Positions 6,329 to 15,335 of a DNA stretch of 51,980 nucleotides are shown here, piece by piece. Source of the stretch: Legionellales bacterium. Its GTDB lineage: Bacteria; Pseudomonadota; Gammaproteobacteria; DSM-16500. Within the stretch, counting starts at the first letter, position 1. Each line of letters opens with the position of its first letter. The translations under genes and the position numbers were made by a program. The stretch is taken from the NCBI GenBank assembly GCA_947478495.1, contig CANJVW010000008.1:1-51980 (forward strand). The letters are read 5' to 3'. The notes below the pieces were generated by a model. It saw nothing but the letters and a program-made list of their open reading frames with translations. It did no database searches and was not told the origin of the DNA.

Positions 6329-8332
6329 CTATTTAGTGAGAAGCGTCTCTTGCAATACGTGAAGCGTATCGCGAAGTGCGGTCGCTTCTTCAAATTCTAA
6401 TTTATGGGCGTGATCATACATTTTCTTTTCTAACAATGCTATTTGTTTCTTTAATTGTGCTGGCGTTAAGGTCATATAATCATTGGTTTCTATTTTTTTA
6501 GAATAGATTTTCCCGCGCGGACGATTCTCTGCATAGGCACCTTCCATTACGTCTCGCACCGATTTTTCAATGCTGCGCGGTGTGATGCCATGTTCTATAT
6601 TATGTTGTTTTTGTTTTTCACGACGACGCGCCGTCTCCGTGATGGCCCGCTGCATAGAGCCCGTAATTTTATCCGCATATAAAATCGCTTTACCATGAAC
6701 GTGTCTTGCCACACGGCCGATTGTTTGCATGAGCGCCGTTTCGGATCGCAAGAAACCTTCTTTGTCCGCATCTAAAATGCCGACCAATGATACTTCGGGC
6801 ATATCCAGCCCTTCTCGCAATAAATTAATGCCGACCAAGACATCAAAGCCGCCCAATCGTAATTGACGAATAATTTCAACGCGCTCAACCGTTTCGATAT
6901 CTGAATGTAAATAACGAACACGAACGCCATGCTCCTCTAAGTATTCTGTGAGCTGCTCAGAGAGTCGTTTGGTCAGTGTTGTGACCAACACCCGCTCATT
7001 CACTGCCACTCTTTTGTGAATTTCAGAAAGCAAGTCATCCACTTGGCTCGTTGCAGGTCGCACTTCCACTTCAGGGTCAATTAACCCTGTCGGACGGACA
7101 AATTGTTCTGCTATATGGCTGGCTTGGCCTAGTTCGTAGGGGCCTAATGTTGCTGAGACATAAATGGTTTGCGGCGTGCGCAGTTCAAATTCATCAAATC
7201 GCATCGGTCGATTATCTAATGCAGAGGGCAGCCTAAAGCCATATTCCACTAGCGTTTCTTTGCGCGAGCGATCACCTTTATACATGCCTCGAATTTGCGG
7301 AATCGTGACATGTGATTCATCCACAATCAATAATGCGTCTTTCGGTAAATAATCAAATAACGTCGGGGGCGACTCACCCGGACCGCGACCGGATAAGTAG
7401 CGTGAATAATTTTCGATCCCCGGGCAATAACCCAATTCATTCATGAGCTCTAAATCGTACATCGTGCGCTGCTCAAGTCGCTGCGCCTCCACTAATTTAT
7501 TGAGATCGTATAATGCAGCGAGCCTTGTCTTTAGTTCAGGTTTAATATCGTCAATCGCCTGCAGAATTTTTTCGCGCGGTGTGACGTAATGACTTTTCGG
7601 ATAAATAGTCAGGCGCCGAACGCGCTGTATGATCTCTCCTGTCAATGGATCAAAAAAAGAGAGTTGCTCAATCGAATCATCAAATAATTCAATACGAACG
7701 GCATATTTATCCGATTCCGCTTGATAGATATCAATAATGTCACCGTGCACCCGAAATGTCGCGCGCTGCAAATCCATATCGTTTCGTGTGTATTGCAATT
7801 CACTTAAGCGACGCAACAATTCACGATGGTCTATCTTGTCTCCTCGATCCAAATGCAACACCATTTTCAAATAAGATTGCGGATCGCCCAAACCATAAAT
7901 CGCCGACACACTCGCCACAATAATCGTATCACGACGCTCTAATAACGATTTAGTCGCGGACAATCGCATTTGCTCGATGTGTTCATTGATGGCGGCATCT
8001 TTCGCAATATAGGTATCAGATGAAGGGACGTAGGCTTCAGGCTGATAATAATCATAGTATGAGACAAAGTAACCAACAGAATTGTTCGGAAAAAATTCTT
8101 GCATCTCGCCGTACAGCTGCGCTGCGAGGGTTTTGTTGGGCGCGAGAACCAGGGTTGGACGCTGCACCGCTTGAATCACGTTGGCCATCGTGAATGTTTT
8201 GCCAGATCCAGTGACTCCCAATAGCGCTTGATGAAGCAACCCCTGATTGAGACCTGCCACCAATTGCGCGATAGCCGTGGGTTGATCGCCGCCCGGTTTA
8301 AAATCGGATTGCAATTGAAAAAGCTCGGTCAT
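6329..8332 (-). CDS. uvrB: UvrABC excinuclease subunit B
   Basis: 667 residues from ATG 8332 ([18 protein letters not shown]). The frame extends to a TTG at 8353, but the GAGGGGAG just before 8332 favours the ATG. UvrB is the damage-verifying helicase of nucleotide excision repair, handed over by UvrA and acting with UvrC. Walker A is [10 protein letters not shown] (about 39-48), the DNA-gripping beta hairpin contains [12 protein letters not shown], the helicase motif DESHVT is present, and the C-terminal UVR domain ([12 protein letters not shown]) binds UvrC. No LexA box of the CTGT-N8-ACAG type is visible upstream. It is divergent from aspartate aminotransferase at 8488. Confidence 0.98.
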   Translation of the reverse strand: MTELFQLQSDFKPGGDQPTAIAQLVAGLNQGLLHQALLGVTGSGKTFTMANVIQAVQRPTLVLAPNKTLAAQLYGEMQEFFPNNSVGYFVSYYDYYQPEAYVPSSDTYIAKDAAINEHIEQMRLSATKSLLERRDTIIVASVSAIYGLGDPQSYLKMVLHLDRGDKIDHRELLRRLSELQYTRNDMDLQRATFRVHGDIIDIYQAESDKYAVRIELFDDSIEQLSFFDPLTGEIIQRVRRLTIYPKSHYVTPREKILQAIDDIKPELKTRLAALYDLNKLVEAQRLEQRTMYDLELMNELGYCPGIENYSRYLSGRGPGESPPTLFDYLPKDALLIVDESHVTIPQIRGMYKGDRSRKETLVEYGFRLPSALDNRPMRFDEFELRTPQTIYVSATLGPYELGQASHIAEQFVRPTGLIDPEVEVRPATSQVDDLLSEIHKRVAVNERVLVTTLTKRLSEQLTEYLEEHGVRVRYLHSDIETVERVEIIRQLRLGGFDVLVGINLLREGLDMPEVSLVGILDADKEGFLRSETALMQTIGRVARHVHGKAILYADKITGSMQRAITETARRREKQKQHNIEHGITPRSIEKSVRDVMEGAYAENRPRGKIYSKKIETNDYMTLTPAQLKKQIALLEKKMYDHAHKLEFEEATALRDTLHVLQETLLTK

Positions 8333-8450
8333 ACTCCCCTCATCGGTGCTCAAGCACTTTGTAATCAGCTGAACGTGTGAAAATCGTTGTCGTCATGAGC
8401 TTACCCTAAAGTGAGCGGAAGCCGCTGTAGATTCATTAAATGATCTGCAT

Positions 8451-8456
8451 TATAAT
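8451..8456 (+). promoter_or_regulatory. -10 element of the aminotransferase gene
   Basis: Perfect TATAAT 31 bases before the ATG at 8488. The -35 region is weak. The gap of 134-155 bases is shared with divergent uvrB. Confidence 0.45.
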
Positions 8457-8487
8457 CCTCTGAATAAATAATAAGCGAGTACTATAG

Positions 8488-9681
8488 ATGACAACCACCT
8501 TATCCGCCCGCGTTCAACGCATCCAGCCCTCCCCTACCTTAGCCGTTTCTGCCCGCGCAGATGCTTTGATAGCTGCCGGCAAACCTGTCATTAATTTAGG
8601 CGTTGGCGAACCCGATTTTGATACTCCGGATTTTATTAAAGACGCCGCCATTCAAGCGCTTCGGCAGGGTAAAACGAAATACACCGCGGTCGATGGTACA
8701 CCTGAACTTCGAAAAGCGATTGCTCAAAAATTCCAGAAAGACAATGAATTGCATTATGAGCTCAACCAGATTTTAGTGTCGTGTGGCGCGAAGCACAGTT
8801 TATTTAACCTGTTTTCCGCTTTATTAAATGAAGGCGATGAAGTCATTATTCCCGCGCCTTTCTGGGTGTCCTATCCGGACATGGTCAAACTCGTGGATGC
8901 CACACCCGTTATCATTTCAACCGACATTAACCAGCAATTTAAACTGTCATCAGCCCAATTAGCCGCGGCCATCACCCCCAAAACAAAGCTGCTGGTTTTT
9001 AATAGTCCATCCAACCCCACTGGTGTGGCGTATACCGCTGATGAATTGCGTGCACTAGCAGAGATATTATTAAAGCATCCCAACATCATGATTGTCAGCG
9101 ATGATATTTACGAGCATACGCTATTTGAAGGGTCCGAACCGTTTTCCAACATCTTAATGGTTTGCCCTGAGCTAAAAGATCGCTGTGTGATTGTGAATGG
9201 CGCCTCAAAAGCCTATGCCATGACAGGTTGGCGCATTGGATATGCGGCAGGCCCCACTCCTCTCATTGCTGCCATGAAAAAAATTCAATCGCAAAGCACC
9301 TCCAATGCCTGCAGCATTGCACAAGCTGCGACAGTTGCAGCACTCCATGGTGATCAATCGTGTATAACGACCATGACTCATGCTTATAAAAGCCGCCATG
9401 ACGTAGTGGTTAACGCACTCAATGAGATTGAAGGGGTGCGATGCTTGCCAAGTCAGGGCACATTTTATAGCTTTCCGTCTGTCGCGGGCGTCATTGAACG
9501 TGCCTCAGATATCAAAAATGACCTTCAACTGGCCGATTACCTCTTAGAAAAAGCGGATGTGGCCGTTGTTCCAGGATCTGCCTTTGGGGCGGAAGGCTAT
9601 TTACGGCTATCTTATGCCACCAGCATGGAGAATGTCGTTGAATCGATGAAAAGACTCAAAAAAGGACTCGAAGCGATATAA
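8488..9681 (+). CDS. Pyridoxal-phosphate aspartate aminotransferase (class I, AAT-I gamma type)
   Basis: 397 residues, matching the family's 390-400. It transfers the amino group between aspartate and 2-oxoglutarate in the cytoplasm. Visible motifs: NLGVGEPDFDTPDFIK near residue 36, the substrate/PLP motif SPSNPTGVAYTADE, SDDIYEHTLFEG, and the PLP lysine K241 in NGASKAYAMTGWRIGY. The terminal LRLSYATS motif contains the carboxylate-binding arginine. The sequence is of the bacterial AspB/AatA type rather than E. coli AspC, and prephenate could be a second substrate. Followed by tRNA-Asn 59 bases downstream. Confidence 0.93.
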   Translation: MTTTLSARVQRIQPSPTLAVSARADALIAAGKPVINLGVGEPDFDTPDFIKDAAIQALRQGKTKYTAVDGTPELRKAIAQKFQKDNELHYELNQILVSCGAKHSLFNLFSALLNEGDEVIIPAPFWVSYPDMVKLVDATPVIISTDINQQFKLSSAQLAAAITPKTKLLVFNSPSNPTGVAYTADELRALAEILLKHPNIMIVSDDIYEHTLFEGSEPFSNILMVCPELKDRCVIVNGASKAYAMTGWRIGYAAGPTPLIAAMKKIQSQSTSNACSIAQAATVAALHGDQSCITTMTHAYKSRHDVVVNALNEIEGVRCLPSQGTFYSFPSVAGVIERASDIKNDLQLADYLLEKADVAVVPGSAFGAEGYLRLSYATSMENVVESMKRLKKGLEAI

Positions 9682-9739
9682 AAATATTGACGCGACTAGC
9701 TACCCCGTTTAGTATGCGTGAATCGCTTTGCATCACTAT

Positions 9740-9815
9740 TCCCCGGTAGCTCAGTCGGTAGAGCAAATGACTGTTAATCATTGGGTCGCTGGTTCGAGTC
9801 CGGCCCGGGGAGCCA
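9740..9815 (+). tRNA. tRNA-Asn (anticodon GUU)
   Basis: 76 bases including an encoded CCA at 9813-9815. Acceptor TCCCCGG/CCGGGGA, anticodon loop CTGTTAA, D arm AGCTCAGTCGGTAGAGC and T arm with GGTTCGAGTC. Discriminator G. Unlike the four-tRNA cluster at 3.4 kb, it carries a genomic CCA. Confidence 0.95.
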
Positions 9816-10220
9816 TAAAATCAAGTACTTACAAGAATTTCTCAAAATGCAAAAAAATCATGTAATGTAGAAGAAAGAAATATTGGAATGCTCCGTGATT
9901 TGTATTTTTTGATCGAATACGGTACACTTTATCCAATATACCAAAAATTAAGCTGCCCTTAACTGCAGCAATGCCAACCACGAGTAGAAGCGTTGCGAAT
10001 GATCTTGACAAAGGCGCGCCAAAAATACATCCCAATCGACAATAGGTCGATGTTAGATCTTACAGTCACCCACAAGCCCTTGAGCTTTTTTGGGCTCAAG
10101 GACATGTAGATAACTGTCTGCGCGTCTGCCAAATTTGAAAAATGGTCGAAAGCGCTTAGAGGATGCCCATCTTCCTTCTTGTGTGTTATTATTGCGTACT
10201 TATTACAATAGATTTGACGC
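9816..10220. other. Gene-poor gap of 405 bases between tRNA-Asn and ccmF
   Basis: No convincing gene. Minus-strand frames of 68 and 91 codons exist at 9829-10035 and 9959-10234, but they overlap each other and have no supporting start site. One contains the hydrophobic stretch ATLLLVVGIAAVKGSLIFG, which could be a decayed membrane-protein fragment. In many gammaproteobacteria ccmABCDE would stand here before ccmF. Confidence 0.5.
10078..10101. other. Perfect 8-bp hairpin before ccmF
   Basis: CCTTGAGC and GCTCAAGG flank an 8-base T-rich loop. An alternative pairing AGCCC (10075-10079) with GGGCT (10092-10096) is mutually exclusive with it. It lies about 120 bases before ccmF. A terminator-like or regulatory role is possible but unproven. 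Confidence 0.45.
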
Positions 10221-12089
10221 ATGACGCCCGACATCGGATTGTTCTCCCTACTGCTTGCCTTTTTTTTTGCATTAATACAGGGTGTAGCACCCTCCTTAAG
10301 CCCTCGCGCCGTGGTAGGTCAGTTTTTCTGTTTATCACTCAGTATGTTCTGCTTAATTATTTGTTTTTTAACCAATGACGTGACCGTTGTTTACGTCCAA
10401 GAGCATTCGCATGCATTGCTCCCCTTTATCTATCGCATCGGCGCGGCCTGGGGCGGGCATGAGGGATCATTATTATTATGGTGTCTCATTTTAAGTGGTT
10501 GGACGCTTCTCTTTAGGATGGTCGGAAAACGTCACCTCACTGATTCTTTTTTTACAAAAGTACTGATGATTTTAGGCTGGATTAGCGCCGGATTTATTTT
10601 ATTTTTATTGGCCACGTCCAACCCCTTCGCGCGCTTCTTCCCCACCGAACTCATCACAGGGGACGATTTAACGCCTCTCTTGCAAGATCCCGGATTATTG
10701 TTTCACCCGCCCATGCTCTATTTTGGCTATGTGGGATTTGCAGTCGGATTTAGTTTTGCCATTGCCGCTTTGCTCGAGAAGAAATGCGATGCGACGTGGA
10801 TTCACGCTATCAAACCCTGGATTATCCTACCCTGGGCGCTGCTCGGGTGTGGCATTGTCATCGGCAGTTGGTGGGCCTATCGCGAACTCGGATGGGGCGG
10901 TTGGTGGGCGTGGGACCCCGTTGAAAACGCCTCACTCTTGCCGTGGCTCACCGCAACGGCGCTGATTCATTGTTTGATTCTCGCCGAAAAGCGGGATGCT
11001 TTTAAAGGTTGGATATTATTTTTACCTATTCTCACCTTCACTTTGAGCTTGTTAGGGACTTTTTTGGTGCGCTCAGGCGTACTTGTTTCCGTGCATACGT
11101 TTGCGAATGATCCTAAGCGTGGCATCTACTTACTTATTTATCTCAGCGTTATTATTAGCGGCGCATTTACCTTATACGCCGCTCGAATAAAATATTTTTA
11201 TCAAGCGCCTTTTTTTCAATTCATGTCGCGAGAAACCTCACTGCTCTTAAACAGCATTATTTTACTCACAGCCGTCGCAACTATTTTAATCGGAACGCTC
11301 TACCCTATTTTATTAGATGCCCTCCATCTCGGCAATATTTCAGTGGGCGAACCGTACTTCAATCTTGTCTTTATCCCCATCATGTTGCCTTGGTTATTTT
11401 TGATGGGATTAGCACCCTACTTACATTGGAAAAAAACAACAACTTCTTATTTATTCAAAAAAATGGTGTCGCCAATTTTTTTGTCGCTCACGCTCGCATG
11501 GATTATCCCCACACTGAGTGGATGCCATTTTCATCCATTAGCCTATACAGGCATCGCGCTCAGTTTTTGGGTGATCATTGCGACGCTGCGCTATGCAAAA
11601 AAAATAACGCTCACCCTGCCGCGCTATTCTATGATCATCGCGCATATTGGTATCGCTATCATGGTATTGGGCATTACGATTACAAAATCGTATTCCGAAG
11701 AAAAACAAGTGCGCATCATTCTACACGACACCGTCGATTTGGCAGGCTATCAGTTTACACTTAATCAACTGCAGAATGTCGCGGGTGATAATTACCATAG
11801 CATTGAAGCTACGTTTTTAATTCGAGAACCCAATCAAACCGTTTTTGTACTCTCTGCGGAACAGCGTGTTTTTGTGAGCCACGAACAAACGATGAGCAAG
11901 CCGGGTGTCGCATACAATGTCTGGCGTGATCTCTATGTCGCGCTCGGCGCACCCTTATCAGATAATGCATGGTCTGTTAGGCTTTATTACAAGCCTGCTG
12001 TGCGTTGGATTTGGTTTGGCGGAGGCTTGGCGCTTATCGGTGGATTGCTGTCATTACTTTCTTTCTCGAGAAAAAGGAGTGGCGCATAA
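10221..12089 (+). CDS. ccmF: Cytochrome c maturation heme lyase subunit CcmF
   Basis: 622 residues with about 14 membrane segments, spanning the inner membrane. CcmF takes heme from CcmE and, with CcmH, attaches it to the CXXCH motif of apocytochrome c in the periplasm. The WWD heme-handling motif is WGGWWAWDPVENASLLPWL (from residue 225). The conserved GAAWGGHEGSLLLW lies near residue 73. First gene of ccmF-ccmG-ccmH; its stop TAA overlaps the next ATG by one base at 12089. The genes ccmABCDE that usually precede ccmF are not adjacent. Confidence 0.97.
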   Translation: MTPDIGLFSLLLAFFFALIQGVAPSLSPRAVVGQFFCLSLSMFCLIICFLTNDVTVVYVQEHSHALLPFIYRIGAAWGGHEGSLLLWCLILSGWTLLFRMVGKRHLTDSFFTKVLMILGWISAGFILFLLATSNPFARFFPTELITGDDLTPLLQDPGLLFHPPMLYFGYVGFAVGFSFAIAALLEKKCDATWIHAIKPWIILPWALLGCGIVIGSWWAYRELGWGGWWAWDPVENASLLPWLTATALIHCLILAEKRDAFKGWILFLPILTFTLSLLGTFLVRSGVLVSVHTFANDPKRGIYLLIYLSVIISGAFTLYAARIKYFYQAPFFQFMSRETSLLLNSIILLTAVATILIGTLYPILLDALHLGNISVGEPYFNLVFIPIMLPWLFLMGLAPYLHWKKTTTSYLFKKMVSPIFLSLTLAWIIPTLSGCHFHPLAYTGIALSFWVIIATLRYAKKITLTLPRYSMIIAHIGIAIMVLGITITKSYSEEKQVRIILHDTVDLAGYQFTLNQLQNVAGDNYHSIEATFLIREPNQTVFVLSAEQRVFVSHEQTMSKPGVAYNVWRDLYVALGAPLSDNAWSVRLYYKPAVRWIWFGGGLALIGGLLSLLSFSRKRSGA

Positions 12090-12634
12090 TGTCTATTCGA
12101 GCCTTTCTGTATTCTTTGCCGCTCATTATTTCAATGGCTATCTTTATACTGCTCTGGCGGGGTTTAAATCTGCATCCCAATGAAATTGCATCGCCCTTAA
12201 TCAATCAACCTGCGCCTTTTTTTCAATTGCCTGATCTCTATCGCCGGAAAGAGATAGTTAATAATAGAAACCTTTTAGGGCATGTCAGTTTATTGAATGT
12301 CTGGTCCACAGCATGCTCTGCATGCATGGAAGAGCATGACTTTCTGCTCATGCTTTCCAAACAACAATCCATTGTGTTTATTGGGTTGGATTATAAAGAT
12401 GATACGCACGCTGCTAAGCTCTTTCTCAAGGAGCACGGAAATCCGTATCAGAATATCGCGGTCGATGAATCCGGACAAACGGCTATCAACTGGGGTGTGT
12501 ATGGCACGCCGGAAACATTTATTGTTGATAAAAGAGGGTTTATTCGATACAAGCAAATTGGAGCGATTACACCGGAGATTTGGGAAAAAACATTGAAGCC
12601 GATTGTTCAAGTGTTGGCGGACGAAAAAATATGA
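12089..12634 (+). CDS. ccmG: Periplasmic thioredoxin-like protein CcmG (DsbE)
   Basis: 181 residues from ATG 12089, which overlaps the ccmF stop as TAATG; upstream in-frame starts lie inside ccmF and are rejected. An N-terminal membrane anchor (residues about 6-22, YSLPLIISMAIFILLW) holds a thioredoxin domain in the periplasm. The active site is WSTACSAC with C76 and C79, a variant of the usual WATWCPTC. The cis-proline motif YGTPETFIVD and the glycine loop GAIT are present. It reduces apocytochrome c or CcmH before heme attachment. Ends in ATGA overlap with ccmH. Confidence 0.94.
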   Translation: MSIRAFLYSLPLIISMAIFILLWRGLNLHPNEIASPLINQPAPFFQLPDLYRRKEIVNNRNLLGHVSLLNVWSTACSACMEEHDFLLMLSKQQSIVFIGLDYKDDTHAAKLFLKEHGNPYQNIAVDESGQTAINWGVYGTPETFIVDKRGFIRYKQIGAITPEIWEKTLKPIVQVLADEKI

Positions 12635-13032
12635 AGATTTTTTGGGATGACGCATTTAGGGTATGTTCAATAGCATTATTGCTTGTACTTGCTATCCCCG
12701 CTTTCGCCTCAAAAGACCTCTACCCTTTCTCCACGCCCGATCAACAAAACCGTTTTTATACCCTAACCTCTGAGCTCCGCTGCTTGGTGTGTCAAAACGA
12801 AAACCTCGCCGAATCGAATGCCGCTCTCGCGAATGATTTGCGAGAACAAATTCACACCCAAATTTTAAATGGAAAAACGGATAATGAAATCATTCATTAC
12901 TTGGTATCACGCTACGGCCATTTTATTTTATATCGACCGCCGCTTGATGCATCCACCATTGGTCTCTGGGCGGGGCCTTTTTTAATATTGCTTATCGGGA
13001 TTTTTTATCTGGTAAAGCGAGCGCAAAAATAA
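12631..13032 (+). CDS. ccmH: Cytochrome c maturation protein CcmH (apocytochrome thiol reductase subunit)
   Basis: 133 residues from ATG 12631, overlapping the ccmG stop as ATGA. Signal peptide of about 25 residues (ALLLVLAIPAFA), the redox motif LRCLVCQN with C51 and C54, a three-helix domain, and one C-terminal membrane segment (TIGLWAGPFLILLIGIFYLV). The long frame from 12580 is inside ccmG and is rejected. The CcmI/CycH tetratricopeptide chaperone that often follows ccmH is absent; the next gene is on the other strand. Confidence 0.94.
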   Translation: MKIFWDDAFRVCSIALLLVLAIPAFASKDLYPFSTPDQQNRFYTLTSELRCLVCQNENLAESNAALANDLREQIHTQILNGKTDNEIIHYLVSRYGHFILYRPPLDASTIGLWAGPFLILLIGIFYLVKRAQK

Positions 13033-13246
13033 AATAAGCAACGATGGCGCGGCAAGGCTTCCCTAAATTAGTACGCCATCTTAGAATTCTAGCTCGGTTC
13101 ATTCTAGGGTAGCAACTACTATGCTCGATGAAATGTATCAATATATGACTGATATCTATCCCAGAACCTATCCAAAAAGCGCATTGGGGATCGCGCGCAA
13201 TCAATAATCGAGTCAGTCATAGTAGGTTGTCTATTGTCAAGACTTG

Positions 13247-13274
13247 ACCCCCTTTCTCCTTGCTTCGGAGGGGT
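13247..13274 (+). terminator. Imperfect stem-loop after ccmH
   Basis: CTCC/GGAG inner stem with ACCCC/GGGGT outer pairing and a bulge, followed by ATTTTAAG. It lies about 215 bases after ccmH and may end that operon. The T-run is weak, so the call is tentative. The rest of 13033-13313 holds no gene that I can support; a 9-bp inverted repeat (TATGACTGA/TCAGTCATA) lies at its centre. Confidence 0.3.
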
Positions 13275-13313
13275 ATTTTAAGAGGAGGTGCACAAGCGGG
13301 GTCTCGAAAAAGT

Positions 13314-14267
13314 CTAGTGAGCGCTGCGACTCTCTTTGTGATTGTACTGCTCTTTAAAATAAACAAAAAGATCGGTTAAAGTGTTGTAACGGAATTGAAA
13401 GCCCAACTCGTTTAATCGGTGAGGAGTAGCGCCTTGACTGCCCAGCAATAACTCCTCACCCATTTGTCCAAACATCCGTTTTACCATCCAACTAGGCAAT
13501 CTGAATAGCAATGGTCTGTGCATTGATTTTGCGAGCATTCGTGCAAATTCTTTCTGAGAGGTATGCTCAGAAGAACAAAAATTAATTGGGCCTACGATGG
13601 CTGGGCGTTCTAGCAAAAATTCAATTCCAGCAACCACATCTTCAATATGAATCCACGCAAGTGATTGCTCTCCATTTCCTATAATAGTGCCCAATCCGAG
13701 CAAAAAGGGTAATTCCATTTTTTTTAGCATACCTTCACCACGATCCAGAATGGGCGCAAAACGTAAAAAGGTAACAGGAATATTTGAATCGATAGCGGGT
13801 TGCAGAGCATCTTCCCATGCACTTGCTACTTCACTCAAAAAATTAGTTGGTTCTTGAGAAGATAGGCGGGTTGACTCAATACGTGAATCACTATTCGGTT
13901 GTTTTAATCCATGGACTCCAATAGCGCTAGCATTATAAATATGCGGGGGCTTTTCTTTGAAACGCAATGCCCATGATACTATCTTATTTGTTGCATCAAG
14001 CCGACTACGCTTGATAAGCATTTTTTTTGCGTTTGTCCAGCGTCCACTTCCAATGTTTTCGCCCGCAAGATTGATTACAATATTGCAAGTTGTCGGGGAT
14101 ACCTGGTCCAATTGATCCCATGTGAAGCATTGGACGGCGCTCCCAAACAGCGCATGCATTTTTTTGATGTCTCTTCCAATCGCAATAACTTTATAAGATT
14201 TTTTTAATAGTGAGCGTATTAAGTAGCGCCCCACAAAACCCGTTGCACCTGTGACCATAATTGTCAT
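13314..14267 (-). CDS. NAD-dependent epimerase-like protein, TIGR01777/YfcH family
   Basis: 317 residues from ATG 14267 (MTIMVTGATGFVGRYL), which has GGAG 8 bases upstream; an alternative ATG at 14285 overlaps the upstream stop as ATGA. The N-terminal Rossmann motif GATGFVGRY binds NAD(P). The family-typical stretch VINLAGENIGSGRWT and the IYNASAIGVHG segment (S and following Y-lacking site) are present, and the C-terminal DUF1731-like tail begins LLFRLPSWMVKRMFG. The biochemical role of this family is poorly defined; SulA-linked naming in E. coli is misleading. It is coupled to the SDR gene upstream, suggesting that the two act together. Confidence 0.85.
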   Translation of the reverse strand: MTIMVTGATGFVGRYLIRSLLKKSYKVIAIGRDIKKMHALFGSAVQCFTWDQLDQVSPTTCNIVINLAGENIGSGRWTNAKKMLIKRSRLDATNKIVSWALRFKEKPPHIYNASAIGVHGLKQPNSDSRIESTRLSSQEPTNFLSEVASAWEDALQPAIDSNIPVTFLRFAPILDRGEGMLKKMELPFLLGLGTIIGNGEQSLAWIHIEDVVAGIEFLLERPAIVGPINFCSSEHTSQKEFARMLAKSMHRPLLFRLPSWMVKRMFGQMGEELLLGSQGATPHRLNELGFQFRYNTLTDLFVYFKEQYNHKESRSAH

Positions 14268-14281
14268 GCGATTTTCTCCAC

Positions 14282-15037
14282 TCATGATTTTGTTTTTTGT
14301 TTTATCACGCTTAAGCCGCCATCCACAGCCATAATTTGACCCGTGATCCAATTATTATTTGGCAATAAAAAGAAAACAATGGCGGAAGCCACATCCTGTG
14401 GCTGCCCTAATCTTCCTAGCGCATGCATGGAGAGAGACGCTTGACGTGATAATGGATTGGTTGTGAGACCAACTGTTAAAGGAGTTTCAATTAATCCGGG
14501 CGCCACCGCATTAAAGCGCAAATGAGAAGAGGCATACGTTGCTGCTGCAGAAAGGGTTAATCCTACAATACCCGCTTTTGCTGCGGCAATTGCCTCATGA
14601 TTACCAATGCCTGTTAAAGCAGCAGCAGAGGATACCAAAACAACGCTACCTCCCTCGCATGTCATGTGTTTTCCAGCGGCTTTCGTGATTGCAAATGCGG
14701 TCGTTAAATTCATCGAAATGATGTCGTCATATTCTTTTTGTTGAGTCAGATGCGCGGGTTTTATGAGAATAGATCCGGCACAATTAACGACGCCATTTAG
14801 AACGCCGATTGTATTAATAGCGCGCTCAAAAAGAGAATCAACGGCACTAAAATCAGTGGCATCGAGTACTGCAAAGGGAACATTAAGTGCATTTGCTTTT
14901 TTGTGTGTTTTATCTGGATTTCTGCCTGTTATAAAAACATGATGACCTAATGACAGCAGGGTTTCTGCAACAGATAATCCAATTCCACTGGTTCCGCCAA
15001 TGATCAAATAATGACTTGACATAGGCTGGCTGCTCAT
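14282..15037 (-). CDS. SDR-family oxidoreductase with replaced catalytic tyrosine
   Basis: 251 residues. A classic short-chain dehydrogenase: nucleotide motif GGTSGIGLSVAE (near residue 14), VNCAGSIL, and the catalytic serine in VVLVSSAAAL. The catalytic motif should be YxxxK, but here the segment is NHEAIAAAKAG, so isoleucine stands four residues before the conserved lysine and the tyrosine is absent. The later motif APGLIETPLT and the C-terminal ITGQIMAVDGGLSV are intact. Activity on a standard alcohol/ketone pair is doubtful; a nearby tyrosine may substitute. The stop overlaps the next gene as ATGA. Confidence 0.88.
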   Translation of the reverse strand: MSSQPMSSHYLIIGGTSGIGLSVAETLLSLGHHVFITGRNPDKTHKKANALNVPFAVLDATDFSAVDSLFERAINTIGVLNGVVNCAGSILIKPAHLTQQKEYDDIISMNLTTAFAITKAAGKHMTCEGGSVVLVSSAAALTGIGNHEAIAAAKAGIVGLTLSAAATYASSHLRFNAVAPGLIETPLTVGLTTNPLSRQASLSMHALGRLGQPQDVASAIVFFLLPNNNWITGQIMAVDGGLSVIKQKTKS

Positions 15038-15067
15038 AAAAAAAATGAATGCTCAGTATACTTTAAA

Positions 15068-15199
15068 TCACTGGAAAGAGCTAAAATATTCTGTCGTGTA
15101 CGTAGCTATTTGCTCACCGCTCAAAAGCACGGAGCATTACCAAGCGATGCCCTAAAAACGTTGTTTGATGGAAAATTACCTGACGTTTTTTTTTGCTAA
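15068..15199 (+). pseudogene. C-terminal scrap of an IS66-like transposase
   Basis: An open frame of about 43 codons reads KIFCRVRSYLLTAQKHGA, then LPSDALKTLFDGKLPD, and stops at TAA 15197. This resembles the C-terminal end of IS66-family transposases (FCRIRSYLSTxRKHG, then a short helix). No upstream part, terminal inverted repeats or accessory tnpA/tnpB frames are seen, so it is a decayed remnant. Identification is by eye. Confidence 0.45.
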
Positions 15200-15292
15200 T
15201 TGAGATTGTGGTGAATGGTTGCGCGCATTGTACAAATTGTATTAAAATAAATCAAATAAAAAACTCAGGTGTGCATCTCACATCCTATTCGT

Positions 15293-15298
15293 TATAAT
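15293..15298 (+). promoter_or_regulatory. -10 element of hisS
   Basis: Perfect TATAAT 38 bases before the hisS ATG at 15336. The -35 region is poor. Confidence 0.4.
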
Positions 15299-15335
15299 AA
15301 CCGATTGTTTTTAAAGAAAGATAAAAGGATCCCCC

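Noticed and set aside
6029-6400. 123-codon plus-strand frame opposite the proline-rich protein
   Set aside because: Highly basic, without family features and antisense to uvrB's end and the membrane protein.
9829-10234. Minus-strand frames of 68 and 91 codons before ccmF
   Set aside because: They overlap each other, lack ribosome sites and match no family that I know. Kept only as a possible decayed fragment.
12992-13204. 70-codon minus-strand frame after ccmH
   Set aside because: It overlaps the ccmH end, has no recognisable domain and no ribosome site.
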